From Nitrincola tibetensis (lineage in GTDB: Bacteria; Pseudomonadota; Gammaproteobacteria; Pseudomonadales; Balneatricaceae), in NCBI RefSeq assembly GCF_003284585.1, contig NZ_QKRX01000006.1, forward strand, positions 62,001-126,000: DNA of 64,000 bases, written 5' to 3'. The position numbers and the translations under genes are program-made. This document shows positions 41,015 through 49,174 of the stretch, piece after piece. The stretch's first letter is position 1. Each line of letters opens with the position of its first letter. A model generated the notes under the pieces. The model was given only the letters and a program-made list of their open reading frames with translations, searched no databases and had not been told where the DNA came from.

Positions 41015-42997
41015 TTACGCATCTTTAGGCATAGGTATTTTCAGTTTTTTAATACGCCGATAGATCGTAGGGCGCGATACACCGAGGTGTTTAGCTACCG
41101 CCGAAATATTCCAACGCTGCTGCCGTAATAGGCTCAACAACCGTTCTTGCTCTGAGTTTTTCGCATAGTTTTTCGTGTGACTGTCGATATCTTCACTAGA
41201 AAAAAGCTCTGAAGCGATGTGGTTCGTGCCAATTAATGCGGGCCATTCTGGCGGATGCAAGGTAATGTCTTTGGGTAAATGGTGAACGGTAATTTCATCG
41301 CCCTCGCAGATGGCTTCAGCAAAGGTCAAAGCATTCACCAGTTGTCTTATGTTGCCCGGCCAAGAGTAAGCCAATAGTGCGCTCACAGCGTCCGCACGCA
41401 GTCGCAAAGTCGAGTTAATCTGTTTCATTAAGGTTTGGATAAGATACTGCTTGTCGGCTCGTGCTTTCAACGAGGGCAGTGTCAGTGTCGCACCGTTGAG
41501 TCGATAGAATAAGTCTTCACGAAAACGACCTTCAGTAATCAGTTTTTGAAGATTACAGTGAGTCGCCGCCAATACTCGAATATCGACATCAACGGGTTCT
41601 AGCGCCCCTAAAGGCATGACTTGTCCTTCGGCTAACACTCGAAGTAAACGTGTTTGCAACGGTAAAGGCATATCACCAATTTCATCTAAAAATAACGTGC
41701 CGCCATTGGCCTGCTGAATCAGCCCTTTCGCACCTTTCGAACGGCCTCCCGTAAATGTGCCCGGTGCATAACCAAACAACTCACTTTCAATCAGTGACTC
41801 AGGAATAGCTGCACAATTGACCGCCATAAATGCATGCTTTGCTCTATGACTCGACGCATGAATTGCCTGAGCAAGCACCTCTTTACCCGTGCCTGTCTCA
41901 CCAAGAATAAGTAAACTCACCTCTTTGTTTCGTAGGCGCTTCGCCAAGCTGATGGTTTGGCGCATGGCAGGGTCATCAGCACACAAGCGGTCCAACACTG
42001 GAACCGATTCATCTTGTTGAATAACCCTAGTTGAAGGGTTAAGTAGGCTCGATGTGCGTGATTTAGGTTCAATAAGGGTGCCGAACAGGGTTTGTTGTGT
42101 GCCCTGCACTCGAAATGAGCGTGTACCCTCACTGCAGTGGTTAATGGCTAAAATATCTTGCCATTGACACTCAAGCAGCTCCGGTAAGAAAAGATTCGGC
42201 TGATCCATTTTTTGCAGCTGAACCAGCAAGTCTCGAGCGATGGTGTTCGCCGCCAAAACATGACCTTCTTCATCCAGAGCAAATAACAACTGCCCACTGA
42301 CTTGCACCAACTCTCGCGATTGATCGCATTTAAACACTAAATGATGGCGATAACGTCTTAAGAAATAGACGTCTTCTATCAAGCGAGCGTAGAGCTGAGT
42401 CAGATGCAATGCAAAATTTTGGCTTTCTGGTGTGCGAGATGAGTTTAAGGCCGAAATATCCAGAACGGCTAAAAGTTGTCCCGATGGGTCTTTGATCGGG
42501 GCGGCGGTGCAGGTTAAACGAATATGGGAGCTGTCGAAATGATCAACCCGATGACACGTCAGCGCTTTTTGCTCTTGGATACAAGTGCCCACCGCAGACG
42601 TGCCAGCATATTGCTCACTCCAGTCTGCACCCAGATACAATCCTGCCTTATGTAAACGCTCATCGCGCTGATCACCTAAAAACTGAACCGTGATGCCCCG
42701 GTAATCGCTCAATAGCAACACATAACCAAGGCTTGCAACCTGAGCATACAATTGTTCGACACCGGCTCGTGCCACATTCAAAAACTCATCGACAGAGTCC
42801 TGATGCTCACGCAGGGTTTGGTGCGTTACTATCCGGGCAGGTCTCGGTTGGCAGGGATCCAAACCATAATCGCTCAAACATCGTTTCCACGAGCGTCCAA
42901 TCATCTCGTGTGTGGGCGAGTAGCTTTTATGCGCGGACTGATAGCCGCCATAGCTAAGTATCGTGTCAATATGACGACGCTGACTTGAGATACTCAT
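41015..42997 (-). CDS. AcoR-like sigma-54-dependent transcriptional activator
   Basis: The protein (660 residues from the ATG at 42997, with GAGGG before it; a GTG at 43012 is the longer option) has an N-terminal GAF-type sensing region (about 60-200), a PAS-like segment, the AAA+ sigma-54 contact domain with GETGTGKE, GTFTGG in place of the usual GAFTGA loop, and GGTLFLDEIGDMP. A Fis-type helix-turn-helix is at the C-terminus (WNISAVAKHLGVSRPTIYRR). This layout is that of AcoR, the activator of acetoin and butanediol catabolism. It is divergent from the monooxygenase gene, and its presumed binding sites and a sigma-54 promoter lie between them. Confidence 0.9.
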   Translation of the reverse strand: MSISSQRRHIDTILSYGGYQSAHKSYSPTHEMIGRSWKRCLSDYGLDPCQPRPARIVTHQTLREHQDSVDEFLNVARAGVEQLYAQVASLGYVLLLSDYRGITVQFLGDQRDERLHKAGLYLGADWSEQYAGTSAVGTCIQEQKALTCHRVDHFDSSHIRLTCTAAPIKDPSGQLLAVLDISALNSSRTPESQNFALHLTQLYARLIEDVYFLRRYRHHLVFKCDQSRELVQVSGQLLFALDEEGHVLAANTIARDLLVQLQKMDQPNLFLPELLECQWQDILAINHCSEGTRSFRVQGTQQTLFGTLIEPKSRTSSLLNPSTRVIQQDESVPVLDRLCADDPAMRQTISLAKRLRNKEVSLLILGETGTGKEVLAQAIHASSHRAKHAFMAVNCAAIPESLIESELFGYAPGTFTGGRSKGAKGLIQQANGGTLFLDEIGDMPLPLQTRLLRVLAEGQVMPLGALEPVDVDIRVLAATHCNLQKLITEGRFREDLFYRLNGATLTLPSLKARADKQYLIQTLMKQINSTLRLRADAVSALLAYSWPGNIRQLVNALTFAEAICEGDEITVHHLPKDITLHPPEWPALIGTNHIASELFSSEDIDSHTKNYAKNSEQERLLSLLRQQRWNISAVAKHLGVSRPTIYRRIKKLKIPMPKDA

Positions 42998-43099
42998 GTT
43001 TCCCTCATTCACGACTATTATTTTTATTTCAGGGTATTTTCGAGTTTACTCTTGAACAAGTGTGCTTTCTATACTTCTTTAGCGCCTTAATTTGGCCAC

Positions 43100-43166
43100 G
43101 TTACACCTGTAAAGTTAAGCTCAATATCGCGTTACAGATGCAACGCCAACAGGTTACAGGTGTAAC
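43100..43166. promoter_or_regulatory. Three inverted repeats, predicted activator binding sites (UAS)
   Basis: The pattern GTTACA-N2-TGTAAC occurs three times: GTTACACCTGTAAA at 43100-43113, GTTACAGATGCAAC at 43131-43144 and the perfect GTTACAGGTGTAAC at 43153-43166. Centres are 31 and 22 bp apart, about three and two helical turns, so all face the same side. They lie 112-178 bp upstream of the -24/-12 promoter, the usual enhancer distance for sigma-54 activators. Binding by the adjacent AcoR-like protein is inferred. Confidence 0.8.
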
Positions 43167-43203
43167 GACATACGCGAACCAATGCTTCTGCCAATCTGCT
43201 CAC

Positions 43204-43219
43204 TAATCTTTAAAGATTA
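43204..43219. promoter_or_regulatory. 16 bp perfect palindrome between UAS and promoter
   Basis: TAATCTTTAAAGATTA is a perfect palindrome in the AT-rich bridge between the enhancer sites and the sigma-54 promoter. A second regulator could bind here, but AT-rich sequence makes chance palindromes more likely. Confidence 0.35.
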
Positions 43220-43235
43220 TTTTTAAATCTATATA

Positions 43236-43248
43236 AATCAAACAAATA
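43236..43248 (+). promoter_or_regulatory. IHF-like site
   Basis: AATCAAACAAATA matches the IHF core WATCAANNNNTTR with one mismatch. It lies between enhancer sites and promoter in AT-rich DNA, where IHF bending commonly assists sigma-54 activation. Confidence 0.4.
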
Positions 43249-43277
43249 AAATTAAATACAGTTTTGTGCATACACTC

Positions 43278-43293
43278 TGGCACATTTGCTGCT
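43278..43293 (+). promoter_or_regulatory. Sigma-54 (-24/-12) promoter of the monooxygenase operon
   Basis: TGGCACATTTGCTGCT has GG and GC ten bases apart and the full TGGCAC half. It differs from TGGCACG-N4-TTGCW at two positions. It is about 100 bp before the monooxygenase ATG and in front of an AcoR-like activator's binding sites. Confidence 0.82.
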
Positions 43294-43391
43294 CTATCTC
43301 TCTTATCAACATTGCTCAGGAACACCTGATCTAAGCGCAAACGTTGGTGTTAACGCAGTTACAAAAACAATAGTCTGCACTGGAGAGATTT

Positions 43392-45206
43392 ATGACACAT
43401 ACCTCACTCACCCCAACCCATGAACCGACACTTGCTGCCGCCGCGTGGATCGAGAAATTATCCACAGCCCTAAGCTCCAACACACCTACCGAAGCCGCTC
43501 AATTATTTGAAGAAGAGGGGCATTGGCGAGACCTAGTCGCGTTTACTTGGAACATTAAAACACTCTCAGGCCGAGCCGCCATCCGTGACATGATTGCGGC
43601 AACTCAAGCAACAGCTACTCCGAGTAATTGGCGTCTGGAAGAGGATGCTACCGAAGCAAATGGGGTCGTCGAAGCCTGGATCTCCTTTGAAACAAAAGTG
43701 GCAAAAGGGCGAGGCTATCTACGATTGCGCAATGGCCTTGCATGGACATTTTTAACCACCATGGTTGAGTTAAAAGACTACCCAGAAAAACGCAATAAAT
43801 TACGCCCGAAAGGTGCAGAACATGGCGCGAGTAAGAGTCGCCAAACCTGGTTAGAAAAACGTCAGCATGAAGAGGCAACACTTGGCTATAGCGAGCAACC
43901 TTACTGTCTAATCATAGGGGGTGGTCAAGGTGGTATCGGCTTAGGCGCTCGGCTTCGCCAGCTTGATGTCCCGACCATTATTATTGATGCATTGCCGAAG
44001 CCCGGCGATACCTGGCGCAATCGCTACAAATCTCTCTCGCTGCACGATCCCATTTGGTATGACCACATGCCGTATATCCCTTTTCCTGAAAACTGGCCTG
44101 TCTTTACTCCAAAAGACAAAATCGGTGATTGGTTGGAAATGTACACCAAAGTCATGGAATTGAATTACTGGGGCTCCACACGCTGCACCCAAGCAAAATT
44201 CGATGAGGAAAGACAAGAATGGACGGTAGAAGTTGATCGAGACGGTGAAAAACTGACGCTTCATCCCAAACAACTGGTTTTAGCAACGGGTATGTCGGGC
44301 ATTCCCAATATCCCCAACATACCGGGCATGGACAGTTTTGAAGGGGAGCAACATCACTCCAGTCAACATCCCGGTGGCGAGACTTACAAAGGGAAAAAAT
44401 GCATTGTTCTTGGTGCCAATAATTCTGCCCACGATATCTGCTGTGCGCTTTGGGAAAACGACGCCGATGTCACCATGATTCAACGTTCTTCGACTCATAT
44501 CATCAAATCGGATTCGCTAATGGAGCTGGTGTTAGGGGGGCTTTATTCGGAGGAGGCGGTTGAAAATGGGATGACGACCTACAAAGCAGACCTCACCTTT
44601 GCCTCCATTCCCTTTGAAATTATGCCGCAGTTTCATATACCTGCCTATGAAGCGGTTGCAGAAAAGGATGCAGAGTTTTATCAGCGCTTAACCGATGCTG
44701 GATTTATGCTCGATTTTGGTGAAGATGGATCTGGCCTATTTATGAAGTACCTACGCCGTGGATCAGGCTATTACATTGATGTCGGTGCATCTGATTTAGT
44801 GGCCAACGGCGATATAAAATTAAAAGCAGGCGTATCAATCGAACGCATCAACCCCAAATCAGTGGTGCTAACCGATGGTACGGAACTAGATGCCGACTTA
44901 ATTGTCTATGCTACAGGCTATGGGTCGATGAATGGTTGGGCAGCGAAGATTATCTCGCAAGAAGTTGCCGATAAAGTAGGGAAATGCTGGGGCATGGGTT
45001 CCAACACCGCGAAAGATCCAGGTCCCTGGGAAGGCGAACTGCGCAATATGTGGAAACCCACGCACCAAGAAGCGCTGTGGTTCCATGGTGGCAACCTACA
45101 TCAATCTCGGCACTACTCTCAATACCTATCCTTACAGATAAAAGCGCGAATGGAAGGAATCGACACGCCTGTTTATGGCATGGAACCTGTTTACCATCTG
45201 AATTAG
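43392..45206 (+). CDS. FAD-dependent monooxygenase with N-terminal SnoaL-like domain
   Basis: The 604-residue protein starts with a SnoaL/NTF2-like domain (about 15-125) joined to a class B flavoprotein monooxygenase. The FAD loop GGGQGGIG is at 176-183, and the FMO-type fingerprint FxGxxxH (F326, G328, H332) continues to HSSQH rather than the Baeyer-Villiger HxxxW. The second nucleotide loop, GANNSAHD at about 351, is unusual for GxGxSG. YATGYGS near 510 closes the FAD fold. The family is often labelled flavoprotein involved in K+ transport, a misleading name. It is probably expressed from the sigma-54 promoter and followed by an SDR, which suggests ketone or alcohol catabolism; the substrate is unknown. 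Confidence 0.82.
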   Translation: MTHTSLTPTHEPTLAAAAWIEKLSTALSSNTPTEAAQLFEEEGHWRDLVAFTWNIKTLSGRAAIRDMIAATQATATPSNWRLEEDATEANGVVEAWISFETKVAKGRGYLRLRNGLAWTFLTTMVELKDYPEKRNKLRPKGAEHGASKSRQTWLEKRQHEEATLGYSEQPYCLIIGGGQGGIGLGARLRQLDVPTIIIDALPKPGDTWRNRYKSLSLHDPIWYDHMPYIPFPENWPVFTPKDKIGDWLEMYTKVMELNYWGSTRCTQAKFDEERQEWTVEVDRDGEKLTLHPKQLVLATGMSGIPNIPNIPGMDSFEGEQHHSSQHPGGETYKGKKCIVLGANNSAHDICCALWENDADVTMIQRSSTHIIKSDSLMELVLGGLYSEEAVENGMTTYKADLTFASIPFEIMPQFHIPAYEAVAEKDAEFYQRLTDAGFMLDFGEDGSGLFMKYLRRGSGYYIDVGASDLVANGDIKLKAGVSIERINPKSVVLTDGTELDADLIVYATGYGSMNGWAAKIISQEVADKVGKCWGMGSNTAKDPGPWEGELRNMWKPTHQEALWFHGGNLHQSRHYSQYLSLQIKARMEGIDTPVYGMEPVYHLN

Positions 45207-45287
45207 AAGATGGTTTGGGGTTACCTGAGAAGAGTTTAAGAGGTCTTCCGATTGGATGATTTCAATTACATCAGTAAGGAATATAGT

Positions 45288-46067
45288 ATGTCGATTCAAG
45301 GTAAAGTGGCGTTGGTCACAGGTGCTGGTCAAGGTATTGGACGTGCAATAGCCCTGCGTTTAGCAAAAGACGGTGCAGATATCGCTATCGTTGATCTAAA
45401 CGAAGATAAAATGCGTGAAGTCGCTCAGGAAGTAGAGGCCTTAGGACGCAAAGCCTCTACTTTTAAAGCGGATGTCAGCGACCGCGAACAAGTTTATGCG
45501 GCTATCGAACATGCGGAGAAAACACTGGGTGGGTTCGATATCATCGTTAATAACGCGGGTATCGCTCAAGTTCAAGCGATTGCGGATGTCACACAGGAAG
45601 AGTTGGATAAAATTCAGAAAATCAATGTGGATGGCACGCTCTGGGGTATTCAGGCTGCAGCAAAAAAGTTTATCCAACGCAAACAAAAAGGCAAAATTAT
45701 CAATGCGTCTTCAATCGCAGGCCATAATGGTTTTGCCCTGTTGGGCGTATACTCGTCAACTAAATTTGCCGTGCGGGCTTTAACTCAAGCGGCAGCATTG
45801 GAATATGCGAGCCAAGGTATAACCGTCAACGCTTACTGTCCCGGTGTCGTTGGCACGGATATGTGGGTCGAGATTGATAAGCGCTTCGCTGAGATCACTG
45901 GCGCAGCAGAGGGTGAAACCTATAAAAAGTATGTCAACGGCATTGCTCTTGGCCGTGCACAAACGCCTGAAGATGTGGCAAGTTTTGTCTCCTATCTTGC
46001 CGGCCCAGACTCCGACTATATGACAGGTCAAGCACCCTTAATTGATGGCGGCATTGTTTTTCGTTAA
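45288..46067 (+). CDS. SDR alcohol dehydrogenase, BudC/acetoin reductase-like
   Basis: The 259-residue short-chain dehydrogenase has TGAGQGIG for NAD binding, NNAG, the catalytic serine in NASSIAGHNG and the YSSTK active-site tyrosine and lysine. Along its whole length it resembles the meso-2,3-butanediol dehydrogenase/diacetyl reductase group (VTGAGQGIGRAIALRLAKDG, GGFDIIVNNAGIA, YCPGVVGTDMW, PDSDYMTGQ near the end). TAAGGA seven bases before the ATG at 45288 fixes the start; a longer frame opens at 45252. Together with the AcoR-like regulator and the monooxygenase it suggests use of acetoin, butanediol or a related ketone/alcohol pair. Confidence 0.87.
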   Translation: MSIQGKVALVTGAGQGIGRAIALRLAKDGADIAIVDLNEDKMREVAQEVEALGRKASTFKADVSDREQVYAAIEHAEKTLGGFDIIVNNAGIAQVQAIADVTQEELDKIQKINVDGTLWGIQAAAKKFIQRKQKGKIINASSIAGHNGFALLGVYSSTKFAVRALTQAAALEYASQGITVNAYCPGVVGTDMWVEIDKRFAEITGAAEGETYKKYVNGIALGRAQTPEDVASFVSYLAGPDSDYMTGQAPLIDGGIVFR

Positions 46068-46098
46068 GAAAGGCTAGCATGTCGTCCCGTTGACGAAT

Positions 46099-46124
46099 GC
46101 CGCCAGCCGTTGCTGGCGGCTCTT
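46099..46124 (+). terminator. Hairpin terminator after the SDR gene
   Basis: GCCGCCAGC and GCTGGCGGC form a nine-pair GC-rich stem with a CGTT loop, followed by TCTTCT. The tail is short in Ts, but position and stem strength fit a terminator. Confidence 0.75.
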
Positions 46125-46140
46125 CTAAAGTGAACTTTAG
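46125..46140. promoter_or_regulatory. Inverted repeat CTAAAGT-GA-ACTTTAG
   Basis: A perfect seven-base inverted repeat with a two-base centre begins right after the terminator stem and lies about 200 bp before the DMT transporter. It may be an operator; no regulator is assigned. Confidence 0.3.
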
Positions 46141-46335
46141 CGGATCACCGCACCTTGCCTTCGTTATTCATTTCATCTGAATTAGAAGAATATTCATTGA
46201 GTAATCCTTTGTTGTAGTTGCTCAATTTTTAGTCCATTTTTTACAAAAAAATCAAAAATCATCCGCCATTACGCAGGGTTAAGGTACTCTATAGGACTTA
46301 ATCATTTGCCATGAACAATCAACAGACCCTATCCG

Positions 46336-47247
46336 ATGAAAAATCAAAAAACCGCACTTATGTTTGCACTGGCCGCTGTTGCGTGTTGGTCAACCGTCGC
46401 CACTGCGTTTAAGCTCTCACTGAATTATTTTGCGCCCGCTCAATTGCTGCTTGTTGCGACCTTAAGCTCTGCGGTGCTGCTGATCCTATTACTTGGCTAT
46501 CAGGGTAAGCTCAGCTTGTTGAAAACGCTCTTCCGTGAACGGCCTTATTTTTACTTACTAATGGGGGCGCTTAACCCCGCACTCTATTACCTTATTTTAT
46601 TTCAGGCTTACGACTTACTGCCGGCGCAACAAGCACAAACGCTCAACTACACTTGGGCAATTAGCCTAACCTTGCTGGCAGTGCCTTTTTTGGGACAACG
46701 TATTCGACGTCAGGATTGGATTGCCATTGCTTTAGGGTATTTAGGTGCTTTAGTGATTGCCACCAGAGGTGATCTCCTCGGTTTACAATTCGAAAGTCCT
46801 CTTGGTGTTTCGCTGGCATTGCTGTCCACCTTGATTTGGGCAAGTTACTGGATTCTCAACACGCGTAATCAGGGCGATCCACTGGCAAGCCTTGCCTTAA
46901 GTTTCTTACTGGCACTTCCAATTGTCTTGGCTGCAACCGCGATAGGTCCTGGGTTTTCAATGTCTCCATGGCAAGGCTGGGCAGGAGCCATTTACATTGG
47001 CATCTTCGAGATGGGCATTGCCTTCTTCTTTTGGTTGATGGCAATGAAGTACGCAGAAAACACAGCGAAAATTTCAAATCTAATTTTTATATCACCTTTT
47101 ATATCATTGATTTTATTAAAATTTATAGTCGGAGAGGAGATATATCCCGCCACACTTGTCGGCTTGGTTTTAATCATTGCGGCCTTACTTATCCAACAAG
47201 TACCAACATCGAGGAAGCCATCAACACCTATGAAAACAATTGAATAA
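46336..47247 (+). CDS. DMT-superfamily (EamA) transporter
   Basis: The 303-residue inner-membrane protein has about ten hydrophobic segments in two EamA repeats. WSTVATAFKLSL is in the first, PALYYLILFQAY and ALNYTWA-type segments follow, and GIFEMGIAFFFWLMAMKYAENTAKISNLIFISPF is in the second. EamA proteins export metabolites such as amino acids or purines. The substrate is unknown. The last 150 bases are clearly more AT-rich than the rest of the gene and merge into an AT-rich spacer. Confidence 0.9.
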   Translation: MKNQKTALMFALAAVACWSTVATAFKLSLNYFAPAQLLLVATLSSAVLLILLLGYQGKLSLLKTLFRERPYFYLLMGALNPALYYLILFQAYDLLPAQQAQTLNYTWAISLTLLAVPFLGQRIRRQDWIAIALGYLGALVIATRGDLLGLQFESPLGVSLALLSTLIWASYWILNTRNQGDPLASLALSFLLALPIVLAATAIGPGFSMSPWQGWAGAIYIGIFEMGIAFFFWLMAMKYAENTAKISNLIFISPFISLILLKFIVGEEIYPATLVGLVLIIAALLIQQVPTSRKPSTPMKTIE

Positions 47248-47546
47248 CCTTACTCACAGTTGGAGTGTTAAATGCTTGGATTTATCCATTCATACAAAGG
47301 CTTATTCAAGAAGATATACAGTTAGCTAACAGACTTATCAACAGGATTAATTGTAATATTTATAATATTTTTCAAAAGGTTATAGGTTTACTTTTAATTT
47401 TTTATATTTTTTAATCACAAACGGAAAGGGGGTACTTGCCAATATTTGTTGGTAAGTATGTGTATAAGTTGAATTTTTACTGAAATAGATCCAGATGTGT
47501 TGTTTTTTCGTTAACAGGGTCGGGAAAATCTGATTTAGGATCGACT
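47248..47546. other. AT-rich intergenic region with DnaA-box-like sites
   Basis: This 299 bp gap between the transporter and the photolyase operon contains no gene I can support. It is rich in A and T. It contains TTATCAACA at 47335-47343 and TGTGTATAA at 47459-47467, which match the DnaA box at eight and nine positions. It should also contain the photolyase operon promoter, which I could not place. Confidence 0.5.
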
Positions 47547-49016
47547 GTGCAAACAATCAACTTAGTATGGCTAAAGCGAGATCTTCGTCTACTTGATCAT
47601 GTGGCACTCGCTCATGCTTGTTCATCAGAACATCCCTTATGTATTTTTTACACCTTTGAGCCCTCATTACTCACAGATCCACACATCAGTGACCGCCATC
47701 AAATATTTATTGTGCAAAGCTTGAGTTGTTTATCCACACAACTTAAACAGTTGGGCCATCAACTTTACGTCTTCTGGTGCGATATGCCTGATCTTCTAAT
47801 GGCATTTCAACAATCCTTTGTCATCAACTGCCTATTGAGTCATGAAGAAATTGGTCTAGACACTACGTATCAACGCGATAAACGCGTTAAACAACTGTGC
47901 GCCGAACTCAAGATTCCTTGGATAGAATATCCACAAGTTGCTGTAAGAAGAGGGCAAAATGGGCGAAAAGGATGGAAAAAATTTGCAGATCGCTATCTTA
48001 AAGAGCCTATAGCTCAGGTTCATTTTAACAAGGTCTCATCTATTCAACTTTCAGAGGACCATCCACTTCAAAAATTAAGATGCCGTGCACTTCCCAAACC
48101 TTGGCTCGAAGCTAACGAAAATTTCCAAAAAGGCGGTGAGTTAGCCGCTTTAGATCGCCTGGCTGAGTTTTTAAACACAAAGCTTGCGTCTTATTCAAAA
48201 AGTATCAGTCAGCCAATGCTCAGTATTGATAATTCTTCCCGACTCTCAGCTTACTTAGCCTATGGCAACCTATCCATTCGTTATGTTGTGCAGCGACTCA
48301 AATCCCAATCAGGAGCTGATCGTTCAAAGCGCGCTTTATATTCAAGATTACGCTGGCATTGCCACTTTATTCAAAAGTTTGAATCCAACTGCGTCACTGA
48401 ATTTAAGCCATTGAATCCAGGGTATGTCGAATTACTCAATACCCAGAAAACGAATCAATCAGAAAGTTATACACAGCAATATCAGGCCTGGTCTCAAGGC
48501 GAAACCGGTTATCCAATGGTAGATGCCTGTATGAGAGCCTTATTAACAACAGGCTATTTGAATTTTAGGATGCGCGCGATGCTGGTCAGTGTTGCGTGTC
48601 ATCACTTACAACTTGATTGGAAAGACGTTGCAGAACATCTTGCACGCTGTTTTTTAGATTTTGACCCCGGAATACATTATCCACAGATTCAAATGCAAGT
48701 TGGGTTAACAGGATACAACACCCTCAGAATCTACAATCCTTTGCAGCAATCACTGCATCAAGACCCAGATGCCGCCTTTATCCGACGCTATGTACCGGAA
48801 ATCGCCCATTTGCCTATTCCTTTAATTCATCATCCTTGGTTATTAACGGAGATGGAAAAACACTTTTATCCGGACCCGCATCAAGTAAGTTATCCACAGC
48901 GTATGTTTAACCACGAAGAAACGGGGAGTGAAGCACGTCAGCGTCTCTGGGCATGGAAAAAGCACCCGAAAGTTCAGGCAAACGTCCCTAATTTGTTGAA
49001 GAATCAAGTTGAGTAA
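47547..49016 (+). CDS. Photolyase/cryptochrome-family flavoprotein
   Basis: The 489-residue protein has an N-terminal photolyase alpha/beta domain ([13 protein letters not shown]) and a C-terminal FAD domain with [13 protein letters not shown] at 267-279 and the family motif [28 protein letters not shown] from about 318. Where E. coli PhrB has NNGGWQW around the flavin, this protein reads HYPQIQM near 377-383, so the two tryptophans there are replaced. It is a divergent class, and whether it repairs cyclobutane dimers or signals light is open. It starts the operon with the DUF2256 and iron-sulfur photolyase genes (1 bp gaps). Confidence 0.85.
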   Translation: MQTINLVWLKRDLRLLDHVALAHACSSEHPLCIFYTFEPSLLTDPHISDRHQIFIVQSLSCLSTQLKQLGHQLYVFWCDMPDLLMAFQQSFVINCLLSHEEIGLDTTYQRDKRVKQLCAELKIPWIEYPQVAVRRGQNGRKGWKKFADRYLKEPIAQVHFNKVSSIQLSEDHPLQKLRCRALPKPWLEANENFQKGGELAALDRLAEFLNTKLASYSKSISQPMLSIDNSSRLSAYLAYGNLSIRYVVQRLKSQSGADRSKRALYSRLRWHCHFIQKFESNCVTEFKPLNPGYVELLNTQKTNQSESYTQQYQAWSQGETGYPMVDACMRALLTTGYLNFRMRAMLVSVACHHLQLDWKDVAEHLARCFLDFDPGIHYPQIQMQVGLTGYNTLRIYNPLQQSLHQDPDAAFIRRYVPEIAHLPIPLIHHPWLLTEMEKHFYPDPHQVSYPQRMFNHEETGSEARQRLWAWKKHPKVQANVPNLLKNQVE

Positions 49017-49017
49017 G

Positions 49018-49173
49018 ATGCATAGAAAACCCCATTTACCCGAGAAAATGTGTCCCGTCTGTCAGCGTCCTTTTAGCTGGCGAAAAAAATGGGAAAAAAA
49101 CTGGGAATCGGTAACCTATTGCAGCCATGCCTGCCGAACTAAACGCAAACCCCATGCACCTAAAGAGGATTAA
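49018..49173 (+). CDS. DUF2256 small zinc-ribbon-like protein
   Basis: This 51-residue protein has two cysteine pairs, CPVC near residue 12 and CSHAC near 35, flanking the [18 protein letters not shown] segment that defines DUF2256. The four cysteines suggest a bound metal, probably zinc. DUF2256 genes are often found beside photolyase and cryptochrome genes, and here the gene sits with 1 bp spacers between two of them, so a supporting role in their function is likely but unproven. Its 3' end contains the ribosome site AGAGGA of the next gene. Confidence 0.88.
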   Translation: MHRKPHLPEKMCPVCQRPFSWRKKWEKNWESVTYCSHACRTKRKPHAPKED

Positions 49174-49174
49174 C

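Noticed and set aside
43392-45206. Potassium-transport protein (common database label for this flavoprotein family)
   Set aside because: The sequence has FAD-binding and FMO motifs and no membrane segments, so transport is not supported.
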